Shown here one piece after another: positions 56,383 to 63,999 of a DNA stretch of 64,000 nt (position 1 is the first letter of the stretch; each line of letters starts with the position of its first letter). Below the pieces are notes generated by a model that was not told the DNA's origin, searched no databases, and saw only the letters and a list, made by a program, of their open reading frames with translations. Origin of the DNA: an uncultured Winogradskyella sp. (GTDB lineage: Bacteria > Bacteroidota > Bacteroidia > Flavobacteriales > Flavobacteriaceae); assembly GCF_947495255.1 (NCBI RefSeq), contig NZ_CANLYI010000001.1:1-64000 (forward strand), written 5' to 3'. The position numbers and the translations under genes were made by a program.

Positions 56383-57570
56383 TTAAAAAAACGATTTATC
56401 TTCTCTATTCATTTTACGTAACAACGGACTACATCTGTATCTATCTTCATGATATTCGTTATATAATTCATCCATTTTACTTACGCACCAATCGATTCCT
56501 TTTTCGTCTGCCCAAGCCAATAATCCATTTGGATAATTGACACCTTTAGTCATGGCATTGTCGATATCCTCAGCTGATGCAATGTTTAAAAATAAGGCAT
56601 CTGCTGCTTCGTTGATGAGCATTACTAATACACGATCGAAAATTTGATTTTTAAGCTCCATTTCCTCCTCGTAAGTTTCAAAAGTTCTTGAATTAGTGTG
56701 ATTAGTGTTAATTATTTTTCCATTTTGATCGTAATTATAATAACCTTTTCCTGATTTCCGTCCTAAATAACCTGCTTCTGAAAATCGTTTTTGGGTTAAT
56801 GATGGCTTATATCTTGGATCAAAATAGAATGCTGTAAAAACGGTTTCGGTTACTGTGTAATTAACGTCGTTTCCTATGAAATCCATCAATTCAAATGGTC
56901 CCATTCTGAAATCACCTAAAGACTTTAAGCTATGATCTATGGTTGCAAAATCTGCTAATCCTTCTTCGTAAATTCTTAGTGCTTCACCGTAAAATGGTCT
57001 TGCCACTCTGTTTACTATAAATCCTGGTGTGTCTTTAGCGACTGCTACAACTTTCTTCCAATCTTTAATGGTTTGTATGGCTTTTTCAAGAACCTCATTT
57101 GATGTTTGAATGGCTGGAATAACCTCAACCAATTTCATTAAAGGTGCTGGATTAAAAAAGTGAATCCCTACACAACGTTCTGGTTTGTTAAGTGATGCAG
57201 CAATAGATGCGATGGATAAACTAGAAGTGTTTGATGCAATAATACAATCGTCTGCAACATAGCTTTCCAATTCGGAAAACACTTTTTTCTTGATATCCAA
57301 GTTTTCAATAATTGCTTCAATAGTCAGATTTGAATCTGCTAAATCTTTTAGGTTGTTTACGTAAGAGATGTTTGCTTGAATTCTATCTTTTTCAGATGTA
57401 TCAATTCTTCCTTTTTCAATTAAACGTAATAATATTTTTTCAAGACTTGCTTTAGCTTTATCTAATGCAGCTTGATTAGTATCGTATAACTTTACTTTGC
57501 AACCAGAAGTTGCAGCAACTTGTGCGATGCCACTTCCCATGGTTCCTCCTCCTATGATTCCTATGTTCAT
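56383..57570 (-). CDS. paaH: 3-hydroxyacyl-CoA dehydrogenase (PaaH-like)
   Basis: MNIGIIGGGTMGSGIAQVAATSGCKVKLYD, SNTSSLSIASIAASLNKPERCVGIHFFNPAPLMKLVEVI; start trimmed from 57582. Confidence 0.9.
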   Translation of the reverse strand: MNIGIIGGGTMGSGIAQVAATSGCKVKLYDTNQAALDKAKASLEKILLRLIEKGRIDTSEKDRIQANISYVNNLKDLADSNLTIEAIIENLDIKKKVFSELESYVADDCIIASNTSSLSIASIAASLNKPERCVGIHFFNPAPLMKLVEVIPAIQTSNEVLEKAIQTIKDWKKVVAVAKDTPGFIVNRVARPFYGEALRIYEEGLADFATIDHSLKSLGDFRMGPFELMDFIGNDVNYTVTETVFTAFYFDPRYKPSLTQKRFSEAGYLGRKSGKGYYNYDQNGKIINTNHTNSRTFETYEEEMELKNQIFDRVLVMLINEAADALFLNIASAEDIDNAMTKGVNYPNGLLAWADEKGIDWCVSKMDELYNEYHEDRYRCSPLLRKMNREDKSFF

Positions 57571-57577
57571 CCTTGTT

Positions 57578-57591
57578 CCCACGAAAGTGGG
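57578..57591. repeat. short hairpin repeat (CCCAC-gaaa-GTGGG)
   Basis: Just upstream of the HAD start. Confidence 0.6.
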
Positions 57592-57621
57592 TGACTTTTA
57601 ATTAAACTTCTATTTTTTATA

Positions 57622-57648
57622 CCTACAAGGTTTTAAAAACCTTGCAGG
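57622..57648. repeat. palindromic repeat (CCTACAAGGTTTTAAAAACCTTGCAGG)
   Basis: Near-perfect palindrome after the stop of the PLP gene (CDS end at 57655). Confidence 0.75.
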
Positions 57649-57654
57649 ATAATT

Positions 57655-58590
57655 TTAAAAAGGTAGATTTTTCACATCTACATTACCGCCAGATAAAATG
57701 ATGCCGACGTTCTTATTTTTAAATTCTTCTTTATTATTTAACACTGCTGCAAAAGGAACAGCACATGAAGGCTCAATAACAATCTTCATGCGTTCCCAAA
57801 TTAATTGCATTGCATTTATTATTTCATCTTCTTCAACACGAATAATCTTATCCACATATTTTTGAATAATCGGAAAATTACGATCACCTAAATGCGTTCT
57901 TAATCCATCAGCAACGGTATGAAAACTCTCGTTAGTTTCTATTTTACCTGAAATTAATGAACGATAAGCATCATCTGCTTCCATAGGTTCTCCTCCAATA
58001 ACTTTACAGTTGTTTGAAAAGTAGTGTGCTGCCAGCGCTGTGCCTGCAATTAACCCTCCTCCTCCAACTGGTGTTAAAATTACATCCAAATTTGGTTGTT
58101 CTTCTAACAGCTCAATTGCTGCTGTACTGTTTCCGTAAATTACCTCATCTTGATTTGATGGATGTAAAAATGTTGCTCCTTTTTCTTCTTTTATGCTATT
58201 GGCAGTTGCTTCTCTTGCTTGAGGTGTCGATTCACATTCTATGATTTCTCCCTCGTAAGTTCTAACACCATCTTTTTTAACTTGAGGTGCATTCTCTGGC
58301 ATTACAATATATGCTTTAACTCCTAATTTCTGAGCTGCTAATGATACAGCTTGAGCAAAATTACCAGACGAATGTGTAACCACGCCACGTTGTCTTTCTT
58401 CTTCCGAAAGTGATAAAATGGCATTTGCAGCACCTCGCATTTTAAAGGCTCCCATTTTTTGAAAGTTCTCACACTTAAAAAACAAATTACAACCTGCTTT
58501 TTCATTTAATAACTGTGAGGTTAACACAGGTGTTTTATGAATAAAGGGTTTTATTCGGTTGTGAGTTTCTATGAGAGTTTGTTTATTCAT
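57655..58590 (-). CDS. threonine/serine dehydratase-like (serine racemase fold) PLP enzyme
   Basis: FFKCENFQKMGAFKMRGAANAI, THSSGNFAQAVSLAAQKLGVKAYIVMPENAPQVK, TPVGGGGLIAGTALAA, ILSGGNVDV. Confidence 0.92.
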   Translation of the reverse strand: MNKQTLIETHNRIKPFIHKTPVLTSQLLNEKAGCNLFFKCENFQKMGAFKMRGAANAILSLSEEERQRGVVTHSSGNFAQAVSLAAQKLGVKAYIVMPENAPQVKKDGVRTYEGEIIECESTPQAREATANSIKEEKGATFLHPSNQDEVIYGNSTAAIELLEEQPNLDVILTPVGGGGLIAGTALAAHYFSNNCKVIGGEPMEADDAYRSLISGKIETNESFHTVADGLRTHLGDRNFPIIQKYVDKIIRVEEDEIINAMQLIWERMKIVIEPSCAVPFAAVLNNKEEFKNKNVGIILSGGNVDVKNLPF

Positions 58591-58594
58591 ATTT

Positions 58595-58639
58595 GTTCTC
58601 GATACAAAATTGCAAAAAGCAATTTCACTCGAACTGACG
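58595..58639. repeat. TTCTCGATAC...CTCGAACTGACG family repeat
   Basis: GTTCTCGATACAAAATTGCAAAAAGCAATTTCACTCGAACTGACG; near-identical to 61246-61291. Confidence 0.85.
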
Positions 58640-58644
58640 TTAAT

Positions 58645-59427
58645 CTAGTTCCCTTTGAAATTTGGTTGACGTTTTTCTATAAACGCTGCAACACCTTCTT
58701 TATAATCTTCACTTTGTGCTGCTTCTATTTGTAATTTAGATTCTAAAGCTAATTGAGATTCTAAATCGTTAGTCATCGATGTATTGAACAATTCTTTGAT
58801 CATACCTAATGCTTTAGTTGGCATGTTTGCTAGTTTTAAAGCTAGTTTATTAATCGTTTCGTCAAATTCTTCAGTTGGAACACATTTATAAATCATTCCC
58901 ATTTTTTCAGCTTCTTCAGCTCCAATTTTATCACCTAACATCGCTAATGCTAATGCTTTTTGAAAACCTATTAGTCTTGGTAAAAAGAAAGTCCCAGCAC
59001 TATCTGGAACTAAACCGATTAAACTAAATGCCTGAATAAAACTTACTTTTTCGTGAGCAACAACAACATCGCAAGCCAAAGCAATATTTGCTCCAGCACC
59101 AGCTGCTACTCCATTAATAGCTCCAATAATTGGTTTTTTAATAGAACGAATTCTTGTAATTATTGGATTGTAATGTTCTTCTAGTATTTTTTTGAATCCA
59201 GGGTTTAAATCTGGATCTGTAACTTCTTTTAAATCTTGACCAGCACAAAAAGCTTTTCCGTTTCCTGTTAAGACAATAGCTCTTACTTCTTTATTTGTTT
59301 CGCAAGCATCCAAGGTTTCTTGTAAGCTAAATGCCATTTCACGATTGAAACTATTAAATACTTCTGGTCTATTGAACGTGATGTACGCTACTTTGTTTTC
59401 AATTTTAAGCTGAATGCTTTTGCTCAT
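58645..59427 (-). CDS. paaG: enoyl-CoA hydratase/isomerase, PaaG-like
   Basis: YITFNRPEVFNSFNREMAFSLQETLDACE, GNGKAFCAGQDLKEVTDPDLNPGFKKILEEHYNPIITRIRSIKKPIIGAINGVAAGAGANIALACD. Confidence 0.88.
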   Translation of the reverse strand: MSKSIQLKIENKVAYITFNRPEVFNSFNREMAFSLQETLDACETNKEVRAIVLTGNGKAFCAGQDLKEVTDPDLNPGFKKILEEHYNPIITRIRSIKKPIIGAINGVAAGAGANIALACDVVVAHEKVSFIQAFSLIGLVPDSAGTFFLPRLIGFQKALALAMLGDKIGAEEAEKMGMIYKCVPTEEFDETINKLALKLANMPTKALGMIKELFNTSMTNDLESQLALESKLQIEAAQSEDYKEGVAAFIEKRQPNFKGN

Positions 59428-59440
59428 ATTTCACTTTTTT

Positions 59441-59473
59441 AGACCTGTCAGGTTTTAAAAACCTGACAGGTCT
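59441..59473. repeat. palindromic repeat with 16-bp perfect arms
   Basis: AGACCTGTCAGGTTTT-A-AAAACCTGACAGGTCT. Confidence 0.85.
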
Positions 59474-59478
59474 GTTTC

Positions 59479-59979
59479 TTACTTTAAACATTTAAAATAG
59501 TCAAACGGTTCTTGGCAATCATCACACTGAAATTGTGCTTTACATGCTGTAGACCCAAACTGACTTACTAATCTTGTATTTGTGGAACCACAATTGGTAC
59601 ACTTTACCAATCGTTTTCCATTTAGCAACACATCTTTATCTGCTTCTGCACTTAAAGGTGCTGCAATACCATAATCTTCTAATGCTTTACGACCTCTTGG
59701 TGTAATCCAATCGGTTGTCCAAGCTGGAGCTAGAATTAATTCTATTTCAGACTTGTATCCTTCTGCTTTTAATGCAGCTTTAATATCGTCTCCAATAACA
59801 TCCATTGCTGGACAACCACTATAGGTTGGTGTTATTTGCACTTTTACAATATCATTTTCTATAACAGCTGTACGAACAACTCCCATATCCATAATTGATA
59901 ATACTGGAATTTCAGGATCTGAAACTTGTTCCAGAATTGGAATTAAGATTTGGTCTATATTTTGTTCTGTTGTTGTCAT
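59479..59979 (-). CDS. paaD: phenylacetyl-CoA epoxidase subunit PaaD
   Basis: VSDPEIPVLSIMDMGVVRTAVIE, PTYSGCPAMDVIGDDI, CTNCGSTNTRLVSQFGSTACKAQFQCDDCQEPFDYFKC. Confidence 0.94.
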   Translation of the reverse strand: MTTTEQNIDQILIPILEQVSDPEIPVLSIMDMGVVRTAVIENDIVKVQITPTYSGCPAMDVIGDDIKAALKAEGYKSEIELILAPAWTTDWITPRGRKALEDYGIAAPLSAEADKDVLLNGKRLVKCTNCGSTNTRLVSQFGSTACKAQFQCDDCQEPFDYFKCLK

Positions 59980-59984
59980 TTTTT

Positions 59985-60048
59985 GAAGTTGAAGTTGAAA
60001 CTGAATTTGAAGTGTTCTTTTTTCAAATTCAAGTTCGATTTCAATTTC
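59985..60048. repeat. hexamer-periodic inverted repeat (large imperfect hairpin)
   Basis: Arms 59985-60011 and 60022-60048 match at 22 of 27 positions; each arm is itself built of ~6-nt units (GAAGTT/GAAACT/GAATTT). Confidence 0.75.
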
Positions 60049-60052
60049 TTTT

Positions 60053-60808
60053 TTACCATTCCATATTTGGATAAGCTCTTTGCATGTATTGAAGCTCTGC
60101 TAACAAATATCCTAAATGCTCTGTATGAATTCCTTTTTTACCTCCTTTTTGGAACCATTTAGATTCTGGGATTTGTAAAGTAGATTCTTCTAAAACAGCA
60201 TTTACTTTATTGTAGTATGCCTCTTTTAATTTAGTAACATCTACGCCTATTCCTTCTGAAACCATTGCTATGTCTGCTTCTGCCTGATGAAACAACTCGT
60301 CTGTGTACGTCCATAATCCATCTATAGCATCTTGCATTTTTTGATGACTTACTTCTGTTCCATCACCTAAACGTTTTATCCAATCTGAAGAAAAACGCAA
60401 ATGATAACTTACTTCTTTTATCGATTTGTTTGCTATTGCAGACAATGTTAAATCTTTACTTTTTTGTAATTCTTGTAAAAAAAGTAAATGATACACATCG
60501 AATAAAAACTGACGTGCCATTGTGTATGCAAAATTTGTATTTGGTTGTTCTACCAATAATACATTTACATATTCTCTTTCTTTACGAAGCATTGCAATAT
60601 CATCTTCGGTTCTATTATCTCCTGCAATTTTAGCAGCATATTGATAATAACTTCTCACTTGTCCAAATAAATCTAATGAGATATTTGTGCATGCAATATC
60701 TGTTTCTAGACTTGGTCCATGACCTGTTAACTCTCCTAATCTTTGCCCAAGGATAAGACTGTTGTCTGCTATTCCTAGAATGTAGTTGTATAGGTTTTCG
60801 TTTTTCAT
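60053..60808 (-). CDS. paaC: phenylacetyl-CoA epoxidase subunit PaaC
   Basis: ADNSLILGQRLGELTGHGPSLETDIACTNISLDLFGQVRSYYQYAA, SYHLRFSSDWIKRLGDGTEVSHQKMQDAI. Confidence 0.95.
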   Translation of the reverse strand: MKNENLYNYILGIADNSLILGQRLGELTGHGPSLETDIACTNISLDLFGQVRSYYQYAAKIAGDNRTEDDIAMLRKEREYVNVLLVEQPNTNFAYTMARQFLFDVYHLLFLQELQKSKDLTLSAIANKSIKEVSYHLRFSSDWIKRLGDGTEVSHQKMQDAIDGLWTYTDELFHQAEADIAMVSEGIGVDVTKLKEAYYNKVNAVLEESTLQIPESKWFQKGGKKGIHTEHLGYLLAELQYMQRAYPNMEW

Positions 60809-60816
60809 CTTAAGTG

Positions 60817-60830
60817 CCCACGAAAATGGG
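60817..60830. repeat. short hairpin repeat (CCCA-cgaaaa-TGGG)
   Basis: CCCACGAAAATGGGTGTC upstream of paaC. Confidence 0.5.
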
Positions 60831-60844
60831 TGTCTATTTAATTA

Positions 60845-60891
60845 GTTCTCGATACGATTCCAATAAAAAATCGGAATCACTCGAAGTGACG
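60845..60891. repeat. TTCTCGATAC...CTCGAAGTGACG family repeat
   Basis: GTTCTCGATACGATTCCAATAAAAAATCGGAATCACTCGAAGTGACG; GATTCC/GGAATC inner stem. Confidence 0.85.
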
Positions 60892-60910
60892 TTTAGTTTC
60901 AATTTATGAG

Positions 60911-60930
60911 ATTCCTGCGTTGGCAGGAAT
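60911..60930. repeat. short hairpin repeat (ATTCCTGC...GCAGGAAT)
   Basis: ATTCCTGCGTTGGCAGGAAT abutting the paaB stop codon. Confidence 0.8.
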
Positions 60931-61221
60931 TTACATATGTTTTACCTCGTCTGGTAAATCGTAAAATGTTGGATGACGATATACTTTATCGTGAGCTGGC
61001 TCAAACATTTCGCCATTATTCTCAGGATTTGATGCTGTGATATTTTTAGATTCTACAACCCAAATACTAACACCTTCGCTTCTTCTTGTGTACACATCGC
61101 GTGCATTTTCTAGAGCCATATCTTCATCTGCAGCGTGTAAACTTCCGCAGTGACGATGTTCTAATCCGTTTTTACTTCTTACAAAGACTTCCCAAAGTGG
61201 CCAGTTTTTTTTATCAGACAT
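60931..61221 (-). CDS. paaB: phenylacetyl-CoA epoxidase subunit PaaB
   Basis: WPLWEVFVRSKNGLEHRHCGSLHAADEDMALENARDVYTRRSEGVSIWVV. Confidence 0.96.
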   Translation of the reverse strand: MSDKKNWPLWEVFVRSKNGLEHRHCGSLHAADEDMALENARDVYTRRSEGVSIWVVESKNITASNPENNGEMFEPAHDKVYRHPTFYDLPDEVKHM

Positions 61222-61245
61222 AATTTATATGTGTTTTTTCATCTT

Positions 61246-61291
61246 GTTCTCGATACAAAATTGCTAAAGAGCAATTTCACTCGAACTGACA
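61246..61291. repeat. TTCTCGATAC...CTCGAACTGACA family repeat
   Basis: GTTCTCGATACAAAATTGCTAAAGAGCAATTTCACTCGAACTGACA; AAATTGCT/AGCAATTT inner stem. Confidence 0.85.
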
Positions 61292-61298
61292 ATGAAAT

Positions 61299-62255
61299 TT
61301 AAATTGCTTGTTTTTGTTTTCTTTCTTGTTTCTTCTGTGCATAAGCCATAGCTGCATCACGAACCCATTCTCCTTCTTCCCATGCACCAACACGTGCTTT
61401 CATACGCTCTTTATTCATTGGCCCATGACCTTTTACTACTTGCCAGAACTCGTCCCAATTGATTTCTCCGAAATCGTAACTTTGACGCTCTTCGTTCCAT
61501 TTTAAATCTGCATCTGGAATTGTCAACCCAATTAATTCGGCTTGAGGCACTGTTTGATCTATAAACTGCTGACGTAAATCGTCGTTAGACTTACGTTTTA
61601 ATTTCCATTTCATAGATTGCTCTGTATGTATAGACTCTGCATCTGTAGGACCTAACATCATTAAACTTGGCCACCACCAACGGTTTAAAGCATCTTGAGC
61701 TAATTCTTTTTGCTCAGGAGTTCCGTTAGTTAGCTTTATCATGATTTCGTAACCTTGACGCTGGTGAAAACTTTCTTCTTTACAAACACGAACCATTGCT
61801 CGTGCATATGGTCCATAAGATGTATTACATAATGGTACTTGGTTTATAATTGCTGCTCCATCTACTAACCAACCTACGGCTCCCATATCTGCCCAAGTTA
61901 CTGTTGGGTAGTTAAATATTGAAGAGTATTTTGCTTTTCCAGAGTGTAGTTGCTCGTATAATTCTTCGCGAGAAACACCTAGCGTTTCACAAGCAGAATA
62001 TAAGTATAACCCGTGTCCTGCTTCGTCTTGTACTTTTGCTAATAAAGCAACTTTACGACGTAATGAAGGCGCTCTTGTAATCCAGTTTCCTTCTGGAAGC
62101 ATTCCTACAATTTCGGAATGTGCGTGTTGCGACATTTGCCTAATATGCGTTTTGCGATATTTTTCTGGCATCCAATCTTTTGGTTCGATTTTCTCGTCTC
62201 TTGCAATACGTGCTTCGAATTGCGTTTCTAGGTTTTTTATTTGTTCTTCACTCAT
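61299..62255 (-). CDS. paaA: phenylacetyl-CoA epoxidase subunit PaaA
   Basis: [67 protein letters not shown]. Confidence 0.97.
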   Translation of the reverse strand: MSEEQIKNLETQFEARIARDEKIEPKDWMPEKYRKTHIRQMSQHAHSEIVGMLPEGNWITRAPSLRRKVALLAKVQDEAGHGLYLYSACETLGVSREELYEQLHSGKAKYSSIFNYPTVTWADMGAVGWLVDGAAIINQVPLCNTSYGPYARAMVRVCKEESFHQRQGYEIMIKLTNGTPEQKELAQDALNRWWWPSLMMLGPTDAESIHTEQSMKWKLKRKSNDDLRQQFIDQTVPQAELIGLTIPDADLKWNEERQSYDFGEINWDEFWQVVKGHGPMNKERMKARVGAWEEGEWVRDAAMAYAQKKQERKQKQAI

Positions 62256-62262
62256 TATAATA

Positions 62263-62292
62263 GCTATTAGCTATTGGCTCTTGGCCTTTAGC
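62263..62292. repeat. heptanucleotide-periodic tract
   Basis: GCTATTA GCTATTG GCTCTTG GCCTTTA GC in the paaE/paaA gap. Confidence 0.7.
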
Positions 62293-62331
62293 ATGTTGAA
62301 CTTAATTTTTCTTTTTCAATATATTTTTCAA

Positions 62332-62351
62332 ATTCCTGAATTGGCAGGAAT
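62332..62351. repeat. short hairpin repeat (ATTCCTG-aattgg-CAGGAAT)
   Basis: 7-bp perfect stem followed by AACA. Confidence 0.75.
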
Positions 62352-62362
62352 AACAAATCTTT

Positions 62363-63436
62363 TTAGACATCAAAGTCTACTACAACTTTCTCTGTTGTTG
62401 GCACTGCTTGACAACTTAGTACCAGTTGTTGTGCAACTTCTTTATCGTCTAACGCATAATTAATTTTCATTTCTACAGCACCTTCAATAACTCTACATTT
62501 ACAAGTACTACAAACACCTCCTTTGCAAGCAAATGGCAAGTCAGCGCCTGCTCCTAAGGCAGCATCTAAGATATTATCGTATTCTTTAGTCATGGTGAAT
62601 AAGAATTCTTTTCCTCCATCAACTATAGTGACTTCAGTTCCTTCTACATTTTGTTTTGCAAGACGTTCTGCTCGTTTTATATCTTCTTCTGAAAGTCCGG
62701 TAACAAAAAGCTCGAAGTGAACTAATTCTTTTGGCAAACCTGCATTAATGAGATATTCACTAACGTAGTTTACCATTTTTTCAGGTCCACAAAGAAAGAC
62801 TTCACTTGTATCTGGAATATCAATAAAAGTCTTTGTTAGAACCTTCATTTTTTCATCGTCGAACCTACCATTAAACAACTCGATATCTCTACGTTCTTTA
62901 GTTAAGAAATAATAGATTTCTAGTCTGCCAAAAAATGTATTACGCAATTGTTCTAGTTCTTCTTTAAAAATAATGGATTTTGCTGTTTTATTTACATAAA
63001 ACAGTTTACAAGTCGCGTTTGGCTCTGCTGATAAGTGAGCTTTTATCATGGAAAGTACTGGTGTTACACCACTTCCTGCCGCAAAAAATAAATAATTTTT
63101 AGATACTTCTGGTTGCACAGGAATTCCAAAATTTCCGCTTGGCGACATGACTTCTATTTCATCTCCTGCTTTTAAACTTTCGTTTACATAGGTTGAAAAC
63201 TTACCCTCTGGAATTAACTTAACTGCTACTTTCCATTGGTTATCATTTGGACCAGAACAAAGTGAGTAAGAACGACGAACATCTTCGTCATTAATATCTG
63301 CTTTTAGTGTTAGATGCTGCCCTTGACGAAATTGAAATTCGCTTTTAAGTGCTATTGGAACATGAAAATCTATAACAGAAGTATCTTCCGTCTCTTTGTA
63401 AATGTCTTTTATTTTGAGCTTATAAAATTGCGCCAT
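62363..63436 (-). CDS. paaE: phenylacetyl-CoA epoxidase reductase PaaE
   Basis: RRSYSLCSGPND, FFAAGSGVTPVLSMIKAHL, 2Fe-2S CKGGVCSTCKCRV. Confidence 0.95.
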   Translation of the reverse strand: MAQFYKLKIKDIYKETEDTSVIDFHVPIALKSEFQFRQGQHLTLKADINDEDVRRSYSLCSGPNDNQWKVAVKLIPEGKFSTYVNESLKAGDEIEVMSPSGNFGIPVQPEVSKNYLFFAAGSGVTPVLSMIKAHLSAEPNATCKLFYVNKTAKSIIFKEELEQLRNTFFGRLEIYYFLTKERRDIELFNGRFDDEKMKVLTKTFIDIPDTSEVFLCGPEKMVNYVSEYLINAGLPKELVHFELFVTGLSEEDIKRAERLAKQNVEGTEVTIVDGGKEFLFTMTKEYDNILDAALGAGADLPFACKGGVCSTCKCRVIEGAVEMKINYALDDKEVAQQLVLSCQAVPTTEKVVVDFDV

Positions 63437-63455
63437 TATTAATTTTTATAACAAA

Positions 63456-63473
63456 AACTAACACTTGTTAGTT
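63456..63473. promoter_or_regulatory. TetR-type operator candidate
   Basis: AACTAACA-CT-TGTTAGTT, 8-bp perfect arms, in the gap between the TetR gene and paaE. Confidence 0.6.
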
Positions 63474-63480
63474 CACTAAG

Positions 63481-63488
63481 CAAAGTTA
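63481..63488 (-). promoter_or_regulatory. -7 element of the paa operon promoter
   Basis: Minus strand TAACTTTG = TAnnTTTG; -33 not well conserved. Confidence 0.5.
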
Positions 63489-63504
63489 TAAAATTTAATC
63501 TAAA

Positions 63505-63999
63505 CTAATTGTTAATTCCTTTTATGAGGATTTGCGATAACGAATTGGATAATTCTTCTAGATTTATGTCTTCCTTTTTAGGAATCCACATATAGAGGGA
63601 ACGCAAGGTGGTTAAGATAGAAAACATCATTACATCTGATTTAATGTCTATTATTTCACCTGAAGCTATTCCACTTTTAAGAATATTTCTAAAATCATTT
63701 TCATAATCGTCTCTTAGTTGCTGATAATAGTCTAATTTCTCTTCTAGATGCATCCAATCGTTATTTAATGATGCCATGCCGTATATATTTTGGCTAGAAA
63801 TTTTCACATGAAGTTCTATTATCTTATTTAATTTATCAATGCAATTAGCATCAGAAGATTGAATTAACTGCATACCTTCAGTAAATTCTTGTGCTAGTGA
63901 GATGATGATAGTCTTTAAAATATCTTGTTTAGATTTTATGTGATTATATAAACTAGCAGCTTTCATTCCCATTGCCTTTGCCAAATCTCGCATTGTCAC
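63505..63999 (-). CDS. TetR/AcrR family transcriptional regulator, truncated at the window edge
   Basis: TMRDLAKAMGMKAASLYNHIKSKQDILKTIIISLAQEF helix-turn-helix; the frame remains open to the window end. Confidence 0.9.
   Translation of the reverse strand: MTMRDLAKAMGMKAASLYNHIKSKQDILKTIIISLAQEFTEGMQLIQSSDANCIDKLNKIIELHVKISSQNIYGMASLNNDWMHLEEKLDYYQQLRDDYENDFRNILKSGIASGEIIDIKSDVMMFSILTTLRSLYMWIPKKEDINLEELSNSLSQILIKGINN

Noticed and set aside
57571-57582. MGTR extension on the 3-hydroxyacyl-CoA dehydrogenase
   Set aside because: Overlaps the CCCAC-gaaa-GTGGG hairpin; MNIGIIGGGTMGSG is the canonical start.
47062-62362. CRISPR array hypothesis for the paa-region repeats
   Set aside because: Repeats are of different families, irregularly spaced, separated by genes and not direct repeats with unique spacers; no cas genes.
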